Assembly: GCF_003254395.2 (NCBI RefSeq)
Contig: NC_037639.1
Span: forward strand, 3,018,501 to 3,082,500
Reading direction: 5' to 3'
Source: Apis mellifera
Taxonomy: Eukaryota; Arthropoda; Insecta; Hymenoptera; Apidae
DNA: 64,000 nt
Shown: positions 1 through 13,550 of the stretch, in pieces
Numbering within the stretch: position 1 is the first letter of the stretch
How the letters are laid out: the number at the start of each line of letters is the position of its first letter
Notes under the pieces: model-generated
The model's input: the letters and a program-made list of their open reading frames with translations, nothing else
The model's database searches: none
What the model was told of the DNA's origin: nothing
Position numbers and translations under genes: made by a program

Positions 1-1132
1 GGGTCAACCTTTCGCCTTACGATTATGTAAGACCTCGGACTGACTGACCTTTAGGTTCGTTCATGGCATGCGGCATTTACGTAATTTACCGATTACGATG
101 TATTAGAATCTTCTGTGCCTAGAAAATAGTTCTCCTCCCCGCTCTAATATTTTTAAGCTACGCTATATATTTGTCCTATCTCTCTTTTACTTATTTTTTT
201 TCTCTGAATCATTTTTTTTTGTTATCTTTCAATTATTTATCTTAACTTCTTAATGAATTTAATAATACGAAAATTGTTTTAATCGTTTAAAAATTTTTTA
301 AAAAATTTTATTGATAATAGAAATCTAATTTACAAATTGGATAAATAATTTTTAAAGAATGTTTCATAATAGTAAAATGTAAGAATGATATAAATTATTG
401 ATGAATATCTTGTATACAATTATGTTATAACTAACTTTTAAACATTTTTAATCGATATTAATTTAGAAATAGCAAAATAATTGTGAAAATATATGTTAGA
501 TATCATATTGTTTGTATTAATAAAATGATTTCAATCTTATATAATATATATTGAAAATTCAATTTTTTATGCATACTTATTTATTCATTTAAATGTATAT
601 TTGGCTAAAAATATTTTTATTTAATTTTTATTAATTTTGAAATTTAAATTTTCAATTGCAGAATATAATTTATATAATTTTTTATATGGATAACCTATTT
701 AAAAAAATATACTTTCCTTTTTTTTTAATATATTTCTTTGAAGAATTAGATTATCTAATGAAAAGATAAAATCAATAATTAAAATTGTTTTATCACAATA
801 ATAAATAAAATATTTTTTTAATTAAAAACATAAAAACTCTCTTATTATATTCCACTTATTCATATCTCTTTAACAGAAAATCTCATAACTGGCGACATCT
901 GGAAATATTGGATTTAGTATGTAATAATAACGTAACATGTTACTTACGTATTTTCTTCTCTTTTCATCTCCTTGATAATAATAATATAATTTATTTTTTT
1001 TTCTTGAAAATATAAGAGAATTAAAGGATATAATATAAATTAAAAATTTATATATAAATTAAAAGTTTAATTAAACTAAATTTTAAACTTTTTATATTTT
1101 TAATTATTTTATTAATATACTTTAAAAAGAAA
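1..1132. other. AT-rich DNA upstream of the Maf gene
   Basis: No coding signal is seen. The first 130 bases are GC-richer and could be the edge of a neighbouring gene or regulatory block. The only other distinctive short sequence is CTGGCGACATCTGG at 889-902, whose reverse complement CCAGATGTCGCCAG superficially resembles insulator-type motifs. It lies about 230 bases before the Maf start codon and may belong to the promoter or 5' UTR. This is a weak inference. Confidence 0.4.
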
Positions 1133-2198
1133 ATGTTAGAACAAACAATACAAGCTTTAACAACAAGTAGAGTTATATTAGCTAGTGCATCTCCTAGACG
1201 ATATGAAATAATGAAACAATTGGTAATTTTTTTATAATATTCAGAAATATATTATATAATTCTAAATAAAGTTTTTATATTCATAAAAAATAAAAAATGA
1301 AATAATAACCTATACAAAAAAATAAATTGTTCAAAAGCTTTTATTTATTAAAATAATATAGCTAATTCATGATATATGATTTATTGTAATATGATATTAT
1401 ATTTTATATAAATTTTATAATATTAACTTGAAATTTAAATATTATATTTAAATAATATTTTAATTTTTTATATATAATAATAGATTTTGAATGAAAATTT
1501 ATTTTATGTTTATTTATGTAATAATAGGGTATAAATGTAGAAATAATGCCATCAATGTACGATGAAAATTTAGATAGATCAATATATGAAAATTATGGAG
1601 AATATGTACAAGATTTAGCAAAATATAAAGTTCAAGATGTATATAATAAATTACAAGAAGATGTTATACCTTCTTTAATAATTGGTGCTGATACTATAGT
1701 AACAATGGGTAATATTATTTATGGAAAACCAAAGAATAAATATCATGCTTTTGAAATGTTATCAAGGTAAAATAGAAATTTAGAAATAATTTTAATATTA
1801 ATTTGATTTAGAAAATTTAATTTAGAAAATTTTAGTTTAGCAAATAAAGAACACGTAGTTTATACTGGAGTATGTTTAAAAACATCAAAGAAAGAAGTAA
1901 ATTTTTATGAATCTACAAAAGTAAAATTTGGTGATATATCAGAAGAACAAATATGGACATATATAAAATCAGGAGAACCTCTGTGGGTAAAATATTTGAT
2001 TCTTCTTAAATATAATAATTTTAAAATATGAAAATATTTAAAAATGTTTTTTATTAAAGAGATAAAGCTGGAGGATACGGTGTACAAGGTCTTGGTGGTT
2101 GTTTAATTGAAAAAATAGATGGTGATTTTTATACAGTAATGGGCATGCCATTATATTCATTGACAAAACAATTGAATGAAATGTTCAATAATAATTAG
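1133..2198 (+). CDS. Maf-family nucleotide pyrophosphatase (dTTP/UTP pyrophosphatase, ASMTL N-domain-like), 4 exons
   Basis: Exons are 1133-1222, 1528-1766, 1836-1982 and 2060-2198; joined they give 204 aa. Maf proteins hydrolyse non-canonical or specific nucleoside triphosphates to the monophosphate plus pyrophosphate in the cytosol. Visible family motifs are the N-terminal LASASPRR (residues 16-23, nucleotide-binding), GADT (83-86, with the catalytic Asp at 85), YGKP (95-98) and GEPLDKAGGYGVQG (from about 155). The length fits a stand-alone Maf protein; the methyltransferase half found in vertebrate ASMTL is absent. The first ATG at 1133 sits directly before the motif, so the start is secure. 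Introns are short (305, 69 and 77 nt). Intron 3 must use a GTGGGT donor at 1983, because the competing GTAAAA donor at 1987 would bring in a stop after two codons. AATAAA at 2253-2258 is a candidate polyadenylation signal. Codons are strongly A/T-ending, like the surrounding DNA. Confidence 0.93.
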
Positions 2199-2461
2199 CA
2201 AATAATTAATAAGCAAAATATTGTTAATAAATTAAAACTTAACTTATTTTGTAATAAATATTAAGAAAATAAAAGATAATTTATAATTTATATCTCCTTT
2301 TATTCACATTATTTATATATATTAATTTATACAAAATTTTTTTAAATTTATGTGTAAATTATATTTTTAGTTATTTTTGTATTATATATAACTAATGGAA
2401 TGTAGAAAATAAAATTAATTAAAATTTACTTATATTAAAATATCTTTGAATATATTATCAA

Positions 2462-2533
<72 letters not shown>

Positions 2534-2959
2534 GTGTGTAATTAAATTCTTTTTCTTTATTATATTTATTTTGTTTTTATTTTAAAATCAAATATATATT
2601 TAATAATTTCGATTATTAAGAATTATAATTTTAAAATATAGAGATAATGAAATGACTTGGATTTATACTACTTATATTTTCAAATTTTCTTTTAATTAAA
2701 AAAAATAAATTTATATATATGCTATATGTAAGGTCATTTAAATCATACATATAATGGCGCGATATTGTTCTTACCAGTAAATAGCGAATGGAAGTAGAAG
2801 CATTACATATCTATGTGCACTTACTTGTTTCTTTACCTTTGACAGCTCGATTGCCGGAACGAAGTTGGTAGTTTTGTAATGAGTTCTTTGCTTTCAAGGT
2901 AGAATTTAGGAAAGGATAAATTATTTTTTCGTAGTATTCTTGAGAATTTATATTAAAAG
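2199..2959. other. Maf 3' end and Fis1 upstream region
   Basis: This spacer holds the likely Maf 3' UTR, a long TA microsatellite and, from about 2740 to 2959, a GC-richer stretch that is probably the Fis1 core promoter and 5' UTR. No ORF of note and no clear TATA box were seen in the last part. The two genes run head-to-tail, so each probably has its own promoter. Confidence 0.5.
2461..2530. repeat. (TA)n microsatellite
   Basis: This is an almost continuous TA dinucleotide run with a few interruptions (GTAT, CA), followed by TGTGTGTG. It lies between the Maf and Fis1 genes. Confidence 0.95.
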
Positions 2960-3982
2960 ATGGAGGACGTTCTCGAAGAGGTTGTTTCTTCTGATGATTT
3001 AAAGGTATTTTTTTTTTTTTTTATAAAAAACCATTCTTATTCATTAGGTTATTAGGATTTTATTTATATATATTAAGCATGCGAATGATAAATATTTTAT
3101 ATACAATATTAAATATTTTTTGATAGTAAGTTTTATACTTTGAAAATAAAGATTTTATTACTTTTTGTATTGAATAAGTTTAAAATATTTTAGAGGTTAT
3201 GTAGTTTAATTTGTTTTTTATACCGGTTGTTATTTTTCTTTTGATATCTTTTTTTTTAATAGACTGTTTAAGAAAATTTTCGGTTTAAAATATAATTTTA
3301 ATATACATATTTTTTTGCGAAATTTATAATAAATTTATATTTTAAATTCTGATTAAAAATGATGACATCATTCAGAGGTTAATTACTATTGCATTTGTAG
3401 AAATATTGCATCATATGTTGTTATATTAAAATATGGATTATTTATTTGTTTCAGAAATTTGAACGTATATATAATGAGCAATTACGTTCATCAGTAATAA
3501 CACAAAAAGCTCAATTTGAATATGCATGGTGTCTTGTTAGAAGCAAATATCCTGCAGATATCAGAAAAGGAATAATGTTATTGGAAGATTTATATTGCAA
3601 TCATAGTGATAGCGAAAAACGGGATTGTCTTTATTATTTAGCCATTGGAAATGCTAGAATAAAGGTATAGATTTTGAAAACTATTGAATTAAAAATAAAT
3701 ATAGCATCACATCTTAATTTATCTACTTTAATATTACGTTACATCTAATTTAGTATTTTATTTATAGGAATATACAAAAGCTTTAGCGTATGTCAGATCG
3801 TTTCTTCAGGTTGAACCTGGAAATCAACAAGTACAGCATCTGGAAACATTGATCAAGAAAAAAATGGAAAAAGGTTCTTTTTTTATAAATTATTTTTTAT
3901 TGATTTAAATAACAAATTTTTTATTTTTTCATTTTTAAGGCTTTTTACAATTAACATTTAATTATTTAATCTTATTAAATAT

Positions 3983-4027
<45 letters not shown>

Positions 4028-5101
4028 AGTATGTGCTATAAATTATTTTAATTAATAATATAAATATTGTAAATAATGATATAAATATTACAAATAATAA
4101 TATATTATAAAGTCTGGAATAAATATGATCATTATATTAAATTTAATATTAAAAAATAATTTGTATTTGCACATACATATTACATAATATAAGAATTATA
4201 TTTTATCCATTTTTTATCTAAATATTAACTATTATTTTAATATTATTTCTTATAATATTTCTTATAATTATTAGTAGTAATAGAGTTTTTATATATAGAC
4301 AAATTTTAAATAACATTAAATATTAAATATTTTATATCTAAAAATTTGTAAATATTTGTCATATATATTAATATGAAACAATTTTTTTAATACAATTTTA
4401 TTGTTTATCAAAATTATTCTTTTTTTTGTTTTTTTTTATATTAATATAATTATATAATCTGTTAATATTTTTATGGAATATAATATTTTGAAAGTTTATT
4501 TTATAAACTAAACAAAAGTTGCTATATAGTTGGTTGAAACTTATTTATTATAATTAATTTAAATTTGCGTTAGATAAAGTGAAACAGAAATACAATAATA
4601 TAATAAATATATAGTACGTCTCTATCTCCATTACACTATCGTTTCTATTTTATCTCTATTTCATCTTCATATATAGTATAAACTAAATTGCTTATAATTT
4701 AATAAATAAACCTTAATTTTTTTATACAGCAATTTTTGTGTTTATTTTAGTCTCGAGAATTGATTTTCCAGAAATATCTCATGAATATATAAATAACCTA
4801 TATAATCAAATTATATTTTTTATTTTGTGTATATTTTACTTGCATAATAAAAATATTATTATAAAACAAATTTTTTCAATGCCTTTAGTATTAAATTTGC
4901 ATTTTTTTTATTTCGATTTTATTCGTATTTTATAACACAAATTTAATAGCTTAAAAAAGATAAAAAAGTTCTTTTAATTAATTTGAAAGTTATATTTTCT
5001 TTTTTACAGAGGGACTTTATGGTATGGCCATTGCAGGAGGAGTTATTATTGGTCTTGCAAGTATTCTCGGCCTCAGCATTGCTATGGTCAAAAGAAACTA
5101 A
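2960..5101 (+). CDS. Fis1: Mitochondrial fission 1 protein (Fis1), 4 exons
   Basis: Exons are 2960-3004, 3455-3664, 3768-3873 and 5010-5101; joined they give 150 aa, close to the usual size (about 150). Fis1 is a tail-anchored protein of the outer mitochondrial (and peroxisomal) membrane that helps recruit the fission machinery, including dynamin-related protein and its adaptors. The sequence shows an acidic N-terminal arm (MEDVLEEV), two TPR-like helical repeats (about residues 30-105, with QFEYAWCLVRSK, RDCLYYLAIGNARIK and VRSFLQVEPGNQQ), a glycine-rich transmembrane anchor (about 122-146, YGMAIAGGVIIGLASILGLS) and the short basic tail KRN. All junctions follow GT-AG and keep frame: two in phase 0, the last in phase 1 (G|AG). 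The first ATG opens the conserved N-terminus. Intron 3 (1136 nt) carries a foldback repeat and a TA microsatellite. AATAAA at 5680-5685 is a plausible poly(A) signal. Confidence 0.96.
3987..4024. repeat. (TA)n microsatellite in Fis1 intron 3
   Basis: This is an uninterrupted TA run of about 19 units inside the third intron of Fis1. Confidence 0.95.
4450..4802. repeat. Diverged foldback element, copy 1 (in Fis1 intron 3)
   Basis: The left half contains GTTGGTTGAAACTTATTTAT (4529-4548). The right half contains its diverged reverse complement, TTGCTTATAATTTAATAAAT (4688-4707) and onward. The arms continue outward through AACAAAAGTT on the left and TTTTTGTGTTTATTTTAG on the right. The same arrangement and order of motifs occurs at 22848-23200, so this is a dispersed element and not a chance hairpin. 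This copy has drifted more and become AT-richer. No ORF is present. It is probably a non-autonomous MITE-like or foldback element; its family is unknown to me. Boundaries are approximate. Confidence 0.7.
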
Positions 5102-5700
5102 TCATTTCATGTGAAAAAATCTGTAACTATTGTGTGATGTGAAATAGTTGCTTTGTACAACGTGTTATATATATTATTTATTGATTGAAATATCCAAAGA
5201 TTTCATTAAAAAAAGAAAAAAAAAGAAAAAGAAAAAAAGAAATAGTCATTTTGTGAAAATTAAGTAAACCGCGATGCGATTCGTAATGTAGAATGTCAAA
5301 TTTGTTTTTACGAGAAAGATAAACAAGTCATACGTACTAAATATCATTTTTGTCGATATGTGTATTATTTTCCAGATTTTCGTAAAATCATTTGTACTTG
5401 TGTATTATAAAATCATATGTAATCTTTTTTTAAAGTGTGAAAAATAATTTTTTAATAATAATATGTTACATTAATTTTTGAAAGACATTCCGAATGTTTC
5501 GTGTTTTGCTATTTAGTTGTTTGCATTATAGTGCTTCGAATTTTTATATAAATCTGCATATATTTTAAAACATATATTTATTCCAAAACCTCAGTGCACA
5601 TAAACATAACTTTTGTATATAAAAGTAAAACTATTGTATTATTATATTTATTGTCTATTGTTACTTAAATCTTTCGTGAAATAAATATCAGTATTACGAT
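5102..5700 (+). other. Probable Fis1 3' UTR
   Basis: This is AT-rich sequence without ORFs after the Fis1 stop. It includes a purine-rich A/G stretch at 5210-5241 and the candidate poly(A) signal AATAAA at 5680-5685. The end of the transcript is inferred. Confidence 0.45.
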
Positions 5701-8040
5701 TACTGATTTGTATAACTTATCATTATTTGAATGTGTTTTTGCCACTTGTTACTTTATAAAATGTTATATTTTTTTTTTACAAAAAATGTAACAATAATTT
5801 ACTTTAATATATTCTTCTTCTATTCATTGTATATTTATGGATATAAACAAAAAAATATTATAAATTTATCATCAATCAATTTAATTTCTTAAATATATTT
5901 TATTAATCCAGCATATTAAGAAAAATTATTTGAGGAAACAAGTAGAAGGAAAAATTTATTTGAGATAAAAAAAATACATTGCTCGTCTTTTTGTATATAG
6001 ATTTATTGATGATTTCTTAATATCCGTTGATAAAGTTGTTTATGTACAAAATAACGCTGGAATATTCCTATATTATTATTATAATTAGTGACCTATGTTA
6101 TGGCCCAGGGACTCGCTAAAACCACTGTCTCCCTGCTCGGTTTCACGAGTCTACGCGTTCGCTTAGCCTTTACGCCAAAATATGGAGCGCCGCTACTATT
6201 TTTCTCGAACATTTCCGTGTTTCCCTCGGTTTCCTCGCTGTTTTATCTCTTTCCATATATATATTTACATGTTCGATTCATCGGTAAATCGACATTACAA
6301 TTTTCAATCTACCGCAAAAGTATTGAAGAGGAAGCCGCTGGAATTGGATATTCGTTCACGTTTTTTATTATACATTTTAATAGAGATTTAATAAGTGGGA
6401 GAAAATTGTATCGTATAGGCTTTGAATAATTTTTCATACGTACTATTTTCGGAAGTGTATTTACATACGGAGTCGAGAGGACTCTGCCGCCCACGGTAGA
6501 ACGTTAATTCCTTGAATACATATAAATGTGTATACAGAAGTTCAATTATAATCAGAACATTAAATAAATTATATGATATTCTATATGGAAAACATTGTTT
6601 TGTTAATCATTGAATATGTTGTCAGTTTTCATTTAGAATTTTTACATTATTATTTAATTATTCATGTAGCGAAAAATATAATTCTGAGATTTGTATGTTC
6701 GAAATGTTCATTTTAATCTTCTAAAAAAAAAAAAAAAATGTAATTTATTTTTTTTTTTTTACTAAAATATATATATTATTATATTATATTGTAACAACGA
6801 TATGTAACGTTGTGTAATTTTGAATATATTTGAATCAAAATATCAATTTATAAAATTTTAACCCTGCTATACGATAAATCATTATATCTTGTTTTTAAAA
6901 AAGAAATTTTTTTAACGTTTTAATATTTTTAAATACTTTAATATAAAATTCAATCGAGAAATGCTCCATATAACAACAATTTCTTCTTATTCTTATACTT
7001 CAGATATTTTTTAAAAAATACATGTTTTTTGAAAGCACAATTTGATCGAAAATAATCTAAGAATATAGTAGAATTACATAAACAAATAGTATTTTTTTTT
7101 AAGTAAATGTTACATACATAGACAAGTTACAAGTGGCAGTGTATAAATGATCAAGATGATCAATTGCGAACGAGTGAAACATATGTGCGTCAAGTGAGAA
7201 CACATAAAGATTAAACGTGCTATCCGTGGGTTACATTAGTGGTATATACTCGAAACGTGGCCTTCGATCAATTTCGACAAGGAAACTGTCGAAATTGACA
7301 AGCGTTATATTTCGAGGGCGCCTCGATGCTCGCTTACTTAGCATAGGAATTAATTATTCGAGTAAAATTAGCAGCTTGAAAATACTTTTAAGCAGTTTTT
7401 TTTTAAGGATGCATATTGCTTTCTCAATAAGGCTCCGCTATGCTTTACACGAATGTACAGTGTGTCCGCGTGTATGTTGACTCTCGTTTGCCGGCTGATC
7501 CTCTGACTTAAAATACGTTTTTTCTCGCCTCTTCCTTCCCACGCTGACAGCTTCGTGAAGCCTCGTGAGTCCTTTTAGTCATTTTTTTTCTTTTTTTTTT
7601 TCTATTTTTGTTTTTAAATTGCAAACGATTTAGAGTGTACGAGGTCGAAGAATTGGGATGGACACCGAAGTCAGCCGCTACTGCATAGAAAGACTAGCGA
7701 GAGTTCTTCCTTGTTTCGTTAAATATAAAATTAACGAATATATATTTCGAAAATTATTTACCAATGTTTACTCAAAATAAATAGATAAATATATATAAAT
7801 AAATATCATCGAAATTTATCGTTTTACTTATTTAAAAATTAAGGAAAGAATTTAGATATGTATTAATCTTTTAATAATAATTAATATAAAATAACAAAGA
7901 TGGATACTTCGAAATTTAACTTCATTTGGAAATTGTTTAGATCAATCTTAAGTTATACATAGAATTGAAATTAGTAACAATTCTCAATATGAAGAATTAA
8001 AATTCATTTCTATTACATTTAAATCATAAATCATAACGCA
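5701..8040. other. Non-coding interval with two GC-richer islands
   Basis: The interval is mostly AT-rich. GC-richer blocks at about 6090-6330 and 7120-7570 stand out. The first contains short ORFs on both strands (a 39-codon one on - at 6212-6093), none with recognisable protein features. The blocks could be regulatory DNA or unrecognised UTR. No gene can be supported. Confidence 0.35.
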
Positions 8041-11000
8041 AATGTGACTCGATATCAGAATCCAAGGATTAAAGAACCAGTCAGAACTCGAGCTTGTCTC
8101 TCATACGCGAAAGGAACGTGAATGAATCGTGTGCATAGATACAAGTTTTCGCGCCATGCGATCCGACGCGACAGTAATGGATACTATCGTATGATATAAA
8201 CATAAATCAATTTGGTAAAAATAAAACGATAGGCCTTACAATCTATCTGCATTAAATTTTGTACAATAATTTTAATATTTGTAACACGATTAATTTACTT
8301 GATCTCTTTGCTGTCCGCATACATCATCCCCCCATCGAATCGTCATTTCTTCGTGTTTTTATTGTTTTTTCTTTTTTTTCTTTTTTTCGATAAATATCGA
8401 TCGATAATACAACACGATGCAATTTAGGTTTAGGTAAATTTTTTTCTCTTTTTCACTCAGTACGACATCGTTATATCGTAAAATATACAATTTTATTCGC
8501 CCATCTCATAATGATAGAATAGTAATATACTATTTTTTTTTTTCCTTCATTTTTCTTCGAACTATCTATGAGACACTTGATCCGACATATACAATATTAT
8601 TTAATTACAATCGGATATTCTACATAGAGTTCCTTCACCGCATTCATAGATTCGTGGAAAGCACAAGTGAACACAGTGTCACTGGGGTGTTAGACGCTGA
8701 TTCCTTGTGTTTTCTTTTTACACTCTCTCTTACTTCTTTACGCCTGCAAACTTTTACATCGCTTAAAAAATAATATCTGATATTATAGCGCTAGCTTATC
8801 GCTACGTTAATTTCTGAATTATTCGGATTCGATTCCGAATATCTTGTCGGATTATATAGGATATAAGCAGTTCTTCCATACGGTACAAACGTTAGGGATA
8901 TTTTTATCGTTTCTTCTAATGCGTGTTGAATAAGTGTGCGGAATCTAGAATTTCGAACTGAAATAAATTCGGTTTTTCAAATGTTTGGGATCATAAGACT
9001 CGATTTTTAGAAGATTAGAAGATTAGATAAAAGTATAAGTCGGGAATAATCGGATCTGATCGGTTAAAAGTTATAATAATAGGATCTCGAACTTTCGAAG
9101 ATCCCGCGCAATACGAGACTATCATGGATCCCACTCGATCTTGGCCGAAGTTTATCGATCTGTACCGAGTCTAAAATCTCAGGATCTCGTACAAATTATC
9201 TTTGTTATGAAAAGAAATTTCGTGAGTTTTTATTAATGAATTTTTAGTATAATCGATTATATTATCCATTTAATCGATACAATAAAATTATATTGATCAT
9301 TCTTCATGTTTCAATATACATAAAAGGAAATATTAAAGGATTAATATCAGTATATATTGTTAATATCAGATAATGAACTCCATATGCAAAGAAGTATAAA
9401 TATTACTCTTTTAAAACGATAGAAATGTGTTCAATATTAATTATAAAAAGATACAAATATACGTTCACTATTTATGATTCGAATTGTCATACAATTTTTT
9501 ATAATATTCAAATGCATTTAAAGGCACAAATTAAAAATTATAAAACAAAATTTGAAAAATCTCTTTCATGATATATTATGTAAAATACCAAGTTTTACAA
9601 TATAGAAATAGATTTTGTACGAAAACTATCAGATAATCAAGAAAATTCTCTTTTTAATAGAAATTTTATTAATGGTAACCATAATAAATTTATGGTTACC
9701 ATAAATTTTTTAATGGTAAAAATATATAATTATATGATTTTGGAATGGTTATATCACACTTTTTTATAAAACAGCAAATAATCATTAAAAATTAAAATTA
9801 GATAATGAATTTAGAATTATTTAGAATTATATGTGTATTGTAAAAGTCTAAACAAAATTGATGTATAACATTTTTTTTAATTTTTTTATCCAATTTTTTA
9901 TTCTTCTGGCTTTTATCTTTAGATTATTATATAAGTACACTTATCAAATCCAAATTTATCTTTCATTGATTATCTTTCATGTTGAAAATAAATTTTTATT
10001 TGTGGTGTTTATTTTCTAATTAAACAGAATAGAAATAGAATTATTTTTCCTACATTTCCTACATATCTTTCTTTTCTTGATTATCCTATATTTTCTCGCA
10101 AATAATATTAGTAATGACATTAATGTCGATTTTAGTACCAAACTACGTTATCATTTTTCAATTTCAGCCTTTGAGCAGCAACTCAAAAATTTGTGCGAGT
10201 ACTTTGAAAAGCGTTCAATATTTAACAATATTTAACAATATTAAATACATTGTATGCTTATGATAAATCGCTTTCTATACATTAACATGTAATTTATTAA
10301 CGTTTTCACGAAGCGATTCCTTTGTTGATTCGAATGCAAATTACTTTCGATTGCCTATTTTTTATGTTCGATTTTTTTGTTCTCTAAGCGACAATAACGA
10401 GAAACATCTCGAATTTGTAATTTTGTAAAAAATCGCATATTTCTGTTGAACTACACGCAGACTGTGATTTGATTTCGCGAATTCTTAAAGTATTTTTAAA
10501 ACGCTGCGAAACGATTAATATAAATATTCTTGTGAACACAGAAGGTGTCGATATATTTTAATCGTGTCAAAATGGAAACCACTTAGCAGGCTATATATGG
10601 TTCTATGTTTCAATTTATAAGAAGACATTGTTAAATGATAGTCAAATAAGATAAATTAAATATTTGCTCTATTGCATATATATTAAATAAATCATACAAA
10701 TAATATTTATTTAAAAATTGAATCTTGAATATTTTATTATCATAGAAAATATTAGAATATTAATTATTTTAAAATGAATAAGAGATTCTGTATAATAACT
10801 ATTCTCATAATTATAATAATAAAATAAAGAATATCCTTATATTTATTTTTGGAAATAAGATGTTTATACGTTTAGATAAATGATTTAATTGAAACATTAT
10901 ACTTACAGTATTGATTCAATATCCAAGAAAAAAATACATTTATTTGAAAATAATCCTTAAGAGCAAAAAAAAAAAAAAAAATTAATAAAATAAAATTTTT

Positions 11001-13550
11001 GAACTATCCAAAAATATTAACGCTATTAAAATTTATACACAAATTTTCAAAAAAAAGTTAATGTATTTTCTTAAAATTAAATCTATTGTGTTGTAGGAAA
11101 AATACTGTTTTTCATTAAAATTTAATGAAAAAATAAACTTTGCAGAATTCTCTAAATTTAAGTATTATCTTTTTTTCGAAAATAAATTTTAATCTTTTTT
11201 TATTCTACCACTCTAACAATGTCTACTTTTTGTGTATATGAAAAGACGATCTCGATTCGCATGGAATTCATTATGCGTATTTATATATATTAAATGTTCA
11301 GAAATGTAACATTCCAAGTCAAACGCGAATTGCATACAAATTCAAAAAAAAAAAACATTCTTTCAAAATATCCTAGATATCTAGAATAGATATCTGCCAA
11401 TAATTTATTATATGTATTAATAGATATCATTAGATGCATTTTGTTGTATAAACTATTTTGCAGCTTGGATTATTTTGTTTTTAATTAATTTAAAAATTTC
11501 ATTTTTTAGTATATTGTATGAAAATTTTTCTTATAATAATAATAATTGTTATATTTTTTGAGATGTAATAATATCTGATCATTGCCAAATTGGAGCTAGA
11601 TATATTCTTTAAATACATTTGATTAAATACATTTTAAAAAACTAAATAAAAAAACTAAATAATTAATAGCTTATGTAATAATATTTAAAAGAAAAAGTTT
11701 AAAAATGCTAATTAATATTATAACAATGAAAATTCAGATTAAAAATAAATAAAAGGATACATAAAAGAAAATATAGATAAAATGAAAGACTTTTAACCAA
11801 AATATATTTAGCAACAGTTTAATTTTTTCTCTCCTTCTTTTAATTTGATTATTTATTGCAATGTAAAATGAAATGCATGTAAATTTTATAAACTATAAAA
11901 TTTATTCTGTATTTATTTTTGTATTATTTTTAAATAATAGAAAATATTCGTAATATATTTACTTTAATAAAATTTATATTGATGTAAAAAATTGTTTAAT
12001 CAATTTTGTTAAAAATCAAAATGAATAAATACGGCCTATAATTAAACAAAATATATATTTAAATTAATAAATAGCACATATATATTTTTTTCTCTTGAAG
12101 GGAACTGAAAATTCTAACTCATTTATTATTTTTTTAAAAATAATGTTTTCAAAGGGGAAAAAAATATATCAAATGTGTTAATTTAACTATTATTAAAAAT
12201 ATTATTGAAACTTTATTTTTAAATATTCTACTGATATATTTATGAAAAATATTAATTTTTTCAAATTTAGTTATGTCTTGAAAATTGAAGAATCTCATGA
12301 AAATACTTGAATAGAGTGAAATTTTTTTTCACAAAATGATTTATTTAACTTGCACATTTTTATAAAAAATTTGATATTTTTAATATAAGTGATGAAAAAA
12401 AAATAATATTTTATTTCTAATTTCTTTTTTTATTTCGAATTATTAATAATTATTTTTGGAAATCGAAAAAAAAATCATAATTAATTTTTATTTCTTTAAT
12501 TATTATTATTTAATTTTTATTTAATCAAAAATTCAAATTAAACAAAATTAATTGTTCATTAAATTAATATAATTTAGAAATATCTTGCTTAAAGAATAAT
12601 TTTAATCATAAAGTTTACAATTTTGACATAATGATAAATAATATAATATGCATTGCAATAAATATGCATTGCAATAAATATTATTAAAAAAAAAAAGAAA
12701 GAAAATAGATATCTTTAAGATTAAAGATATATTGAATTTTTGTCATGAATTTTTTAATTTTCCTACTTGCACATCTCAATAACCTAATAATTCTTTATAA
12801 ATTTGCTTATATTATAATGAAAGAAAAAGAAAAAAATATTTATTTTACAGAGTATATTATTTCTTCTATAATATGAAATGAAAGTAATGAAAATAAAGAT
12901 ATTATCTAAAAATCACATATAATATCAAAGAAATCACCATGCATTAGAATAAATTTCAAGAAAAAAATGGGAAAACCGTGATTTTAGAGTAATCCAAGCA
13001 AAACATAATCGATTTAGAACCAGAATTCTCCAATTCTATATTGAGAAACGAAAATTTTTTCATATTTTTTTTTTTTTTTTTCGCAAATAATAATTCTGAA
13101 ACTTATTTAGAATCGAAGCTCGTCCAAAAGCCTGAGCTGGAATTCATCTTTTCCATGCTTAGAATCAACCTACAGGTAAATCGATTCAAAATATAATCAC
13201 CTTTCTCAACCGGGGTAACCATAGAATTCCATAGAGTACATACAGATGGAAAAATAATCTGGTCAACAATCTTATTATCTATTCCATTTTATATTATTTT
13301 AAGAATCAAAATTGAATATTGATTTCCAAATATAATACTAATAAGAATTATTGATTTGAACTTTTTGAAACAAATTATTTAAATGATTTTAAACGATTCA
13401 AATATTCAAATGTATCAAATAAATTGAGTTTGTTTAAATTCATTGAAAAAAAAAACACATATCATGTATCTACTTTAAATTTCATTCCTTTTACGTATGT
13501 AAAATAAATATATATATAAAAATTCGCATAAAATCCACAATCATCAATTT
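8041..13550. other. AT-rich gene-free interval
   Basis: No coding exon is seen. A modest GC-richer patch lies at about 8040-8200 and 8600-9190; the rest is strongly AT-rich. Small structures include a short inverted repeat around TGGTAACCATAA / TTATGGTTACCA at 9671-9703 and a 16-nt tandem duplication (ATATGCATTGCAATAA twice) near 12646-12678. Nothing else is supported. Confidence 0.4.

Noticed and set aside
6093..6212. 39-codon - strand ORF in a GC-richer patch
   Set aside because: Too short, without homology that I know or a splice context.
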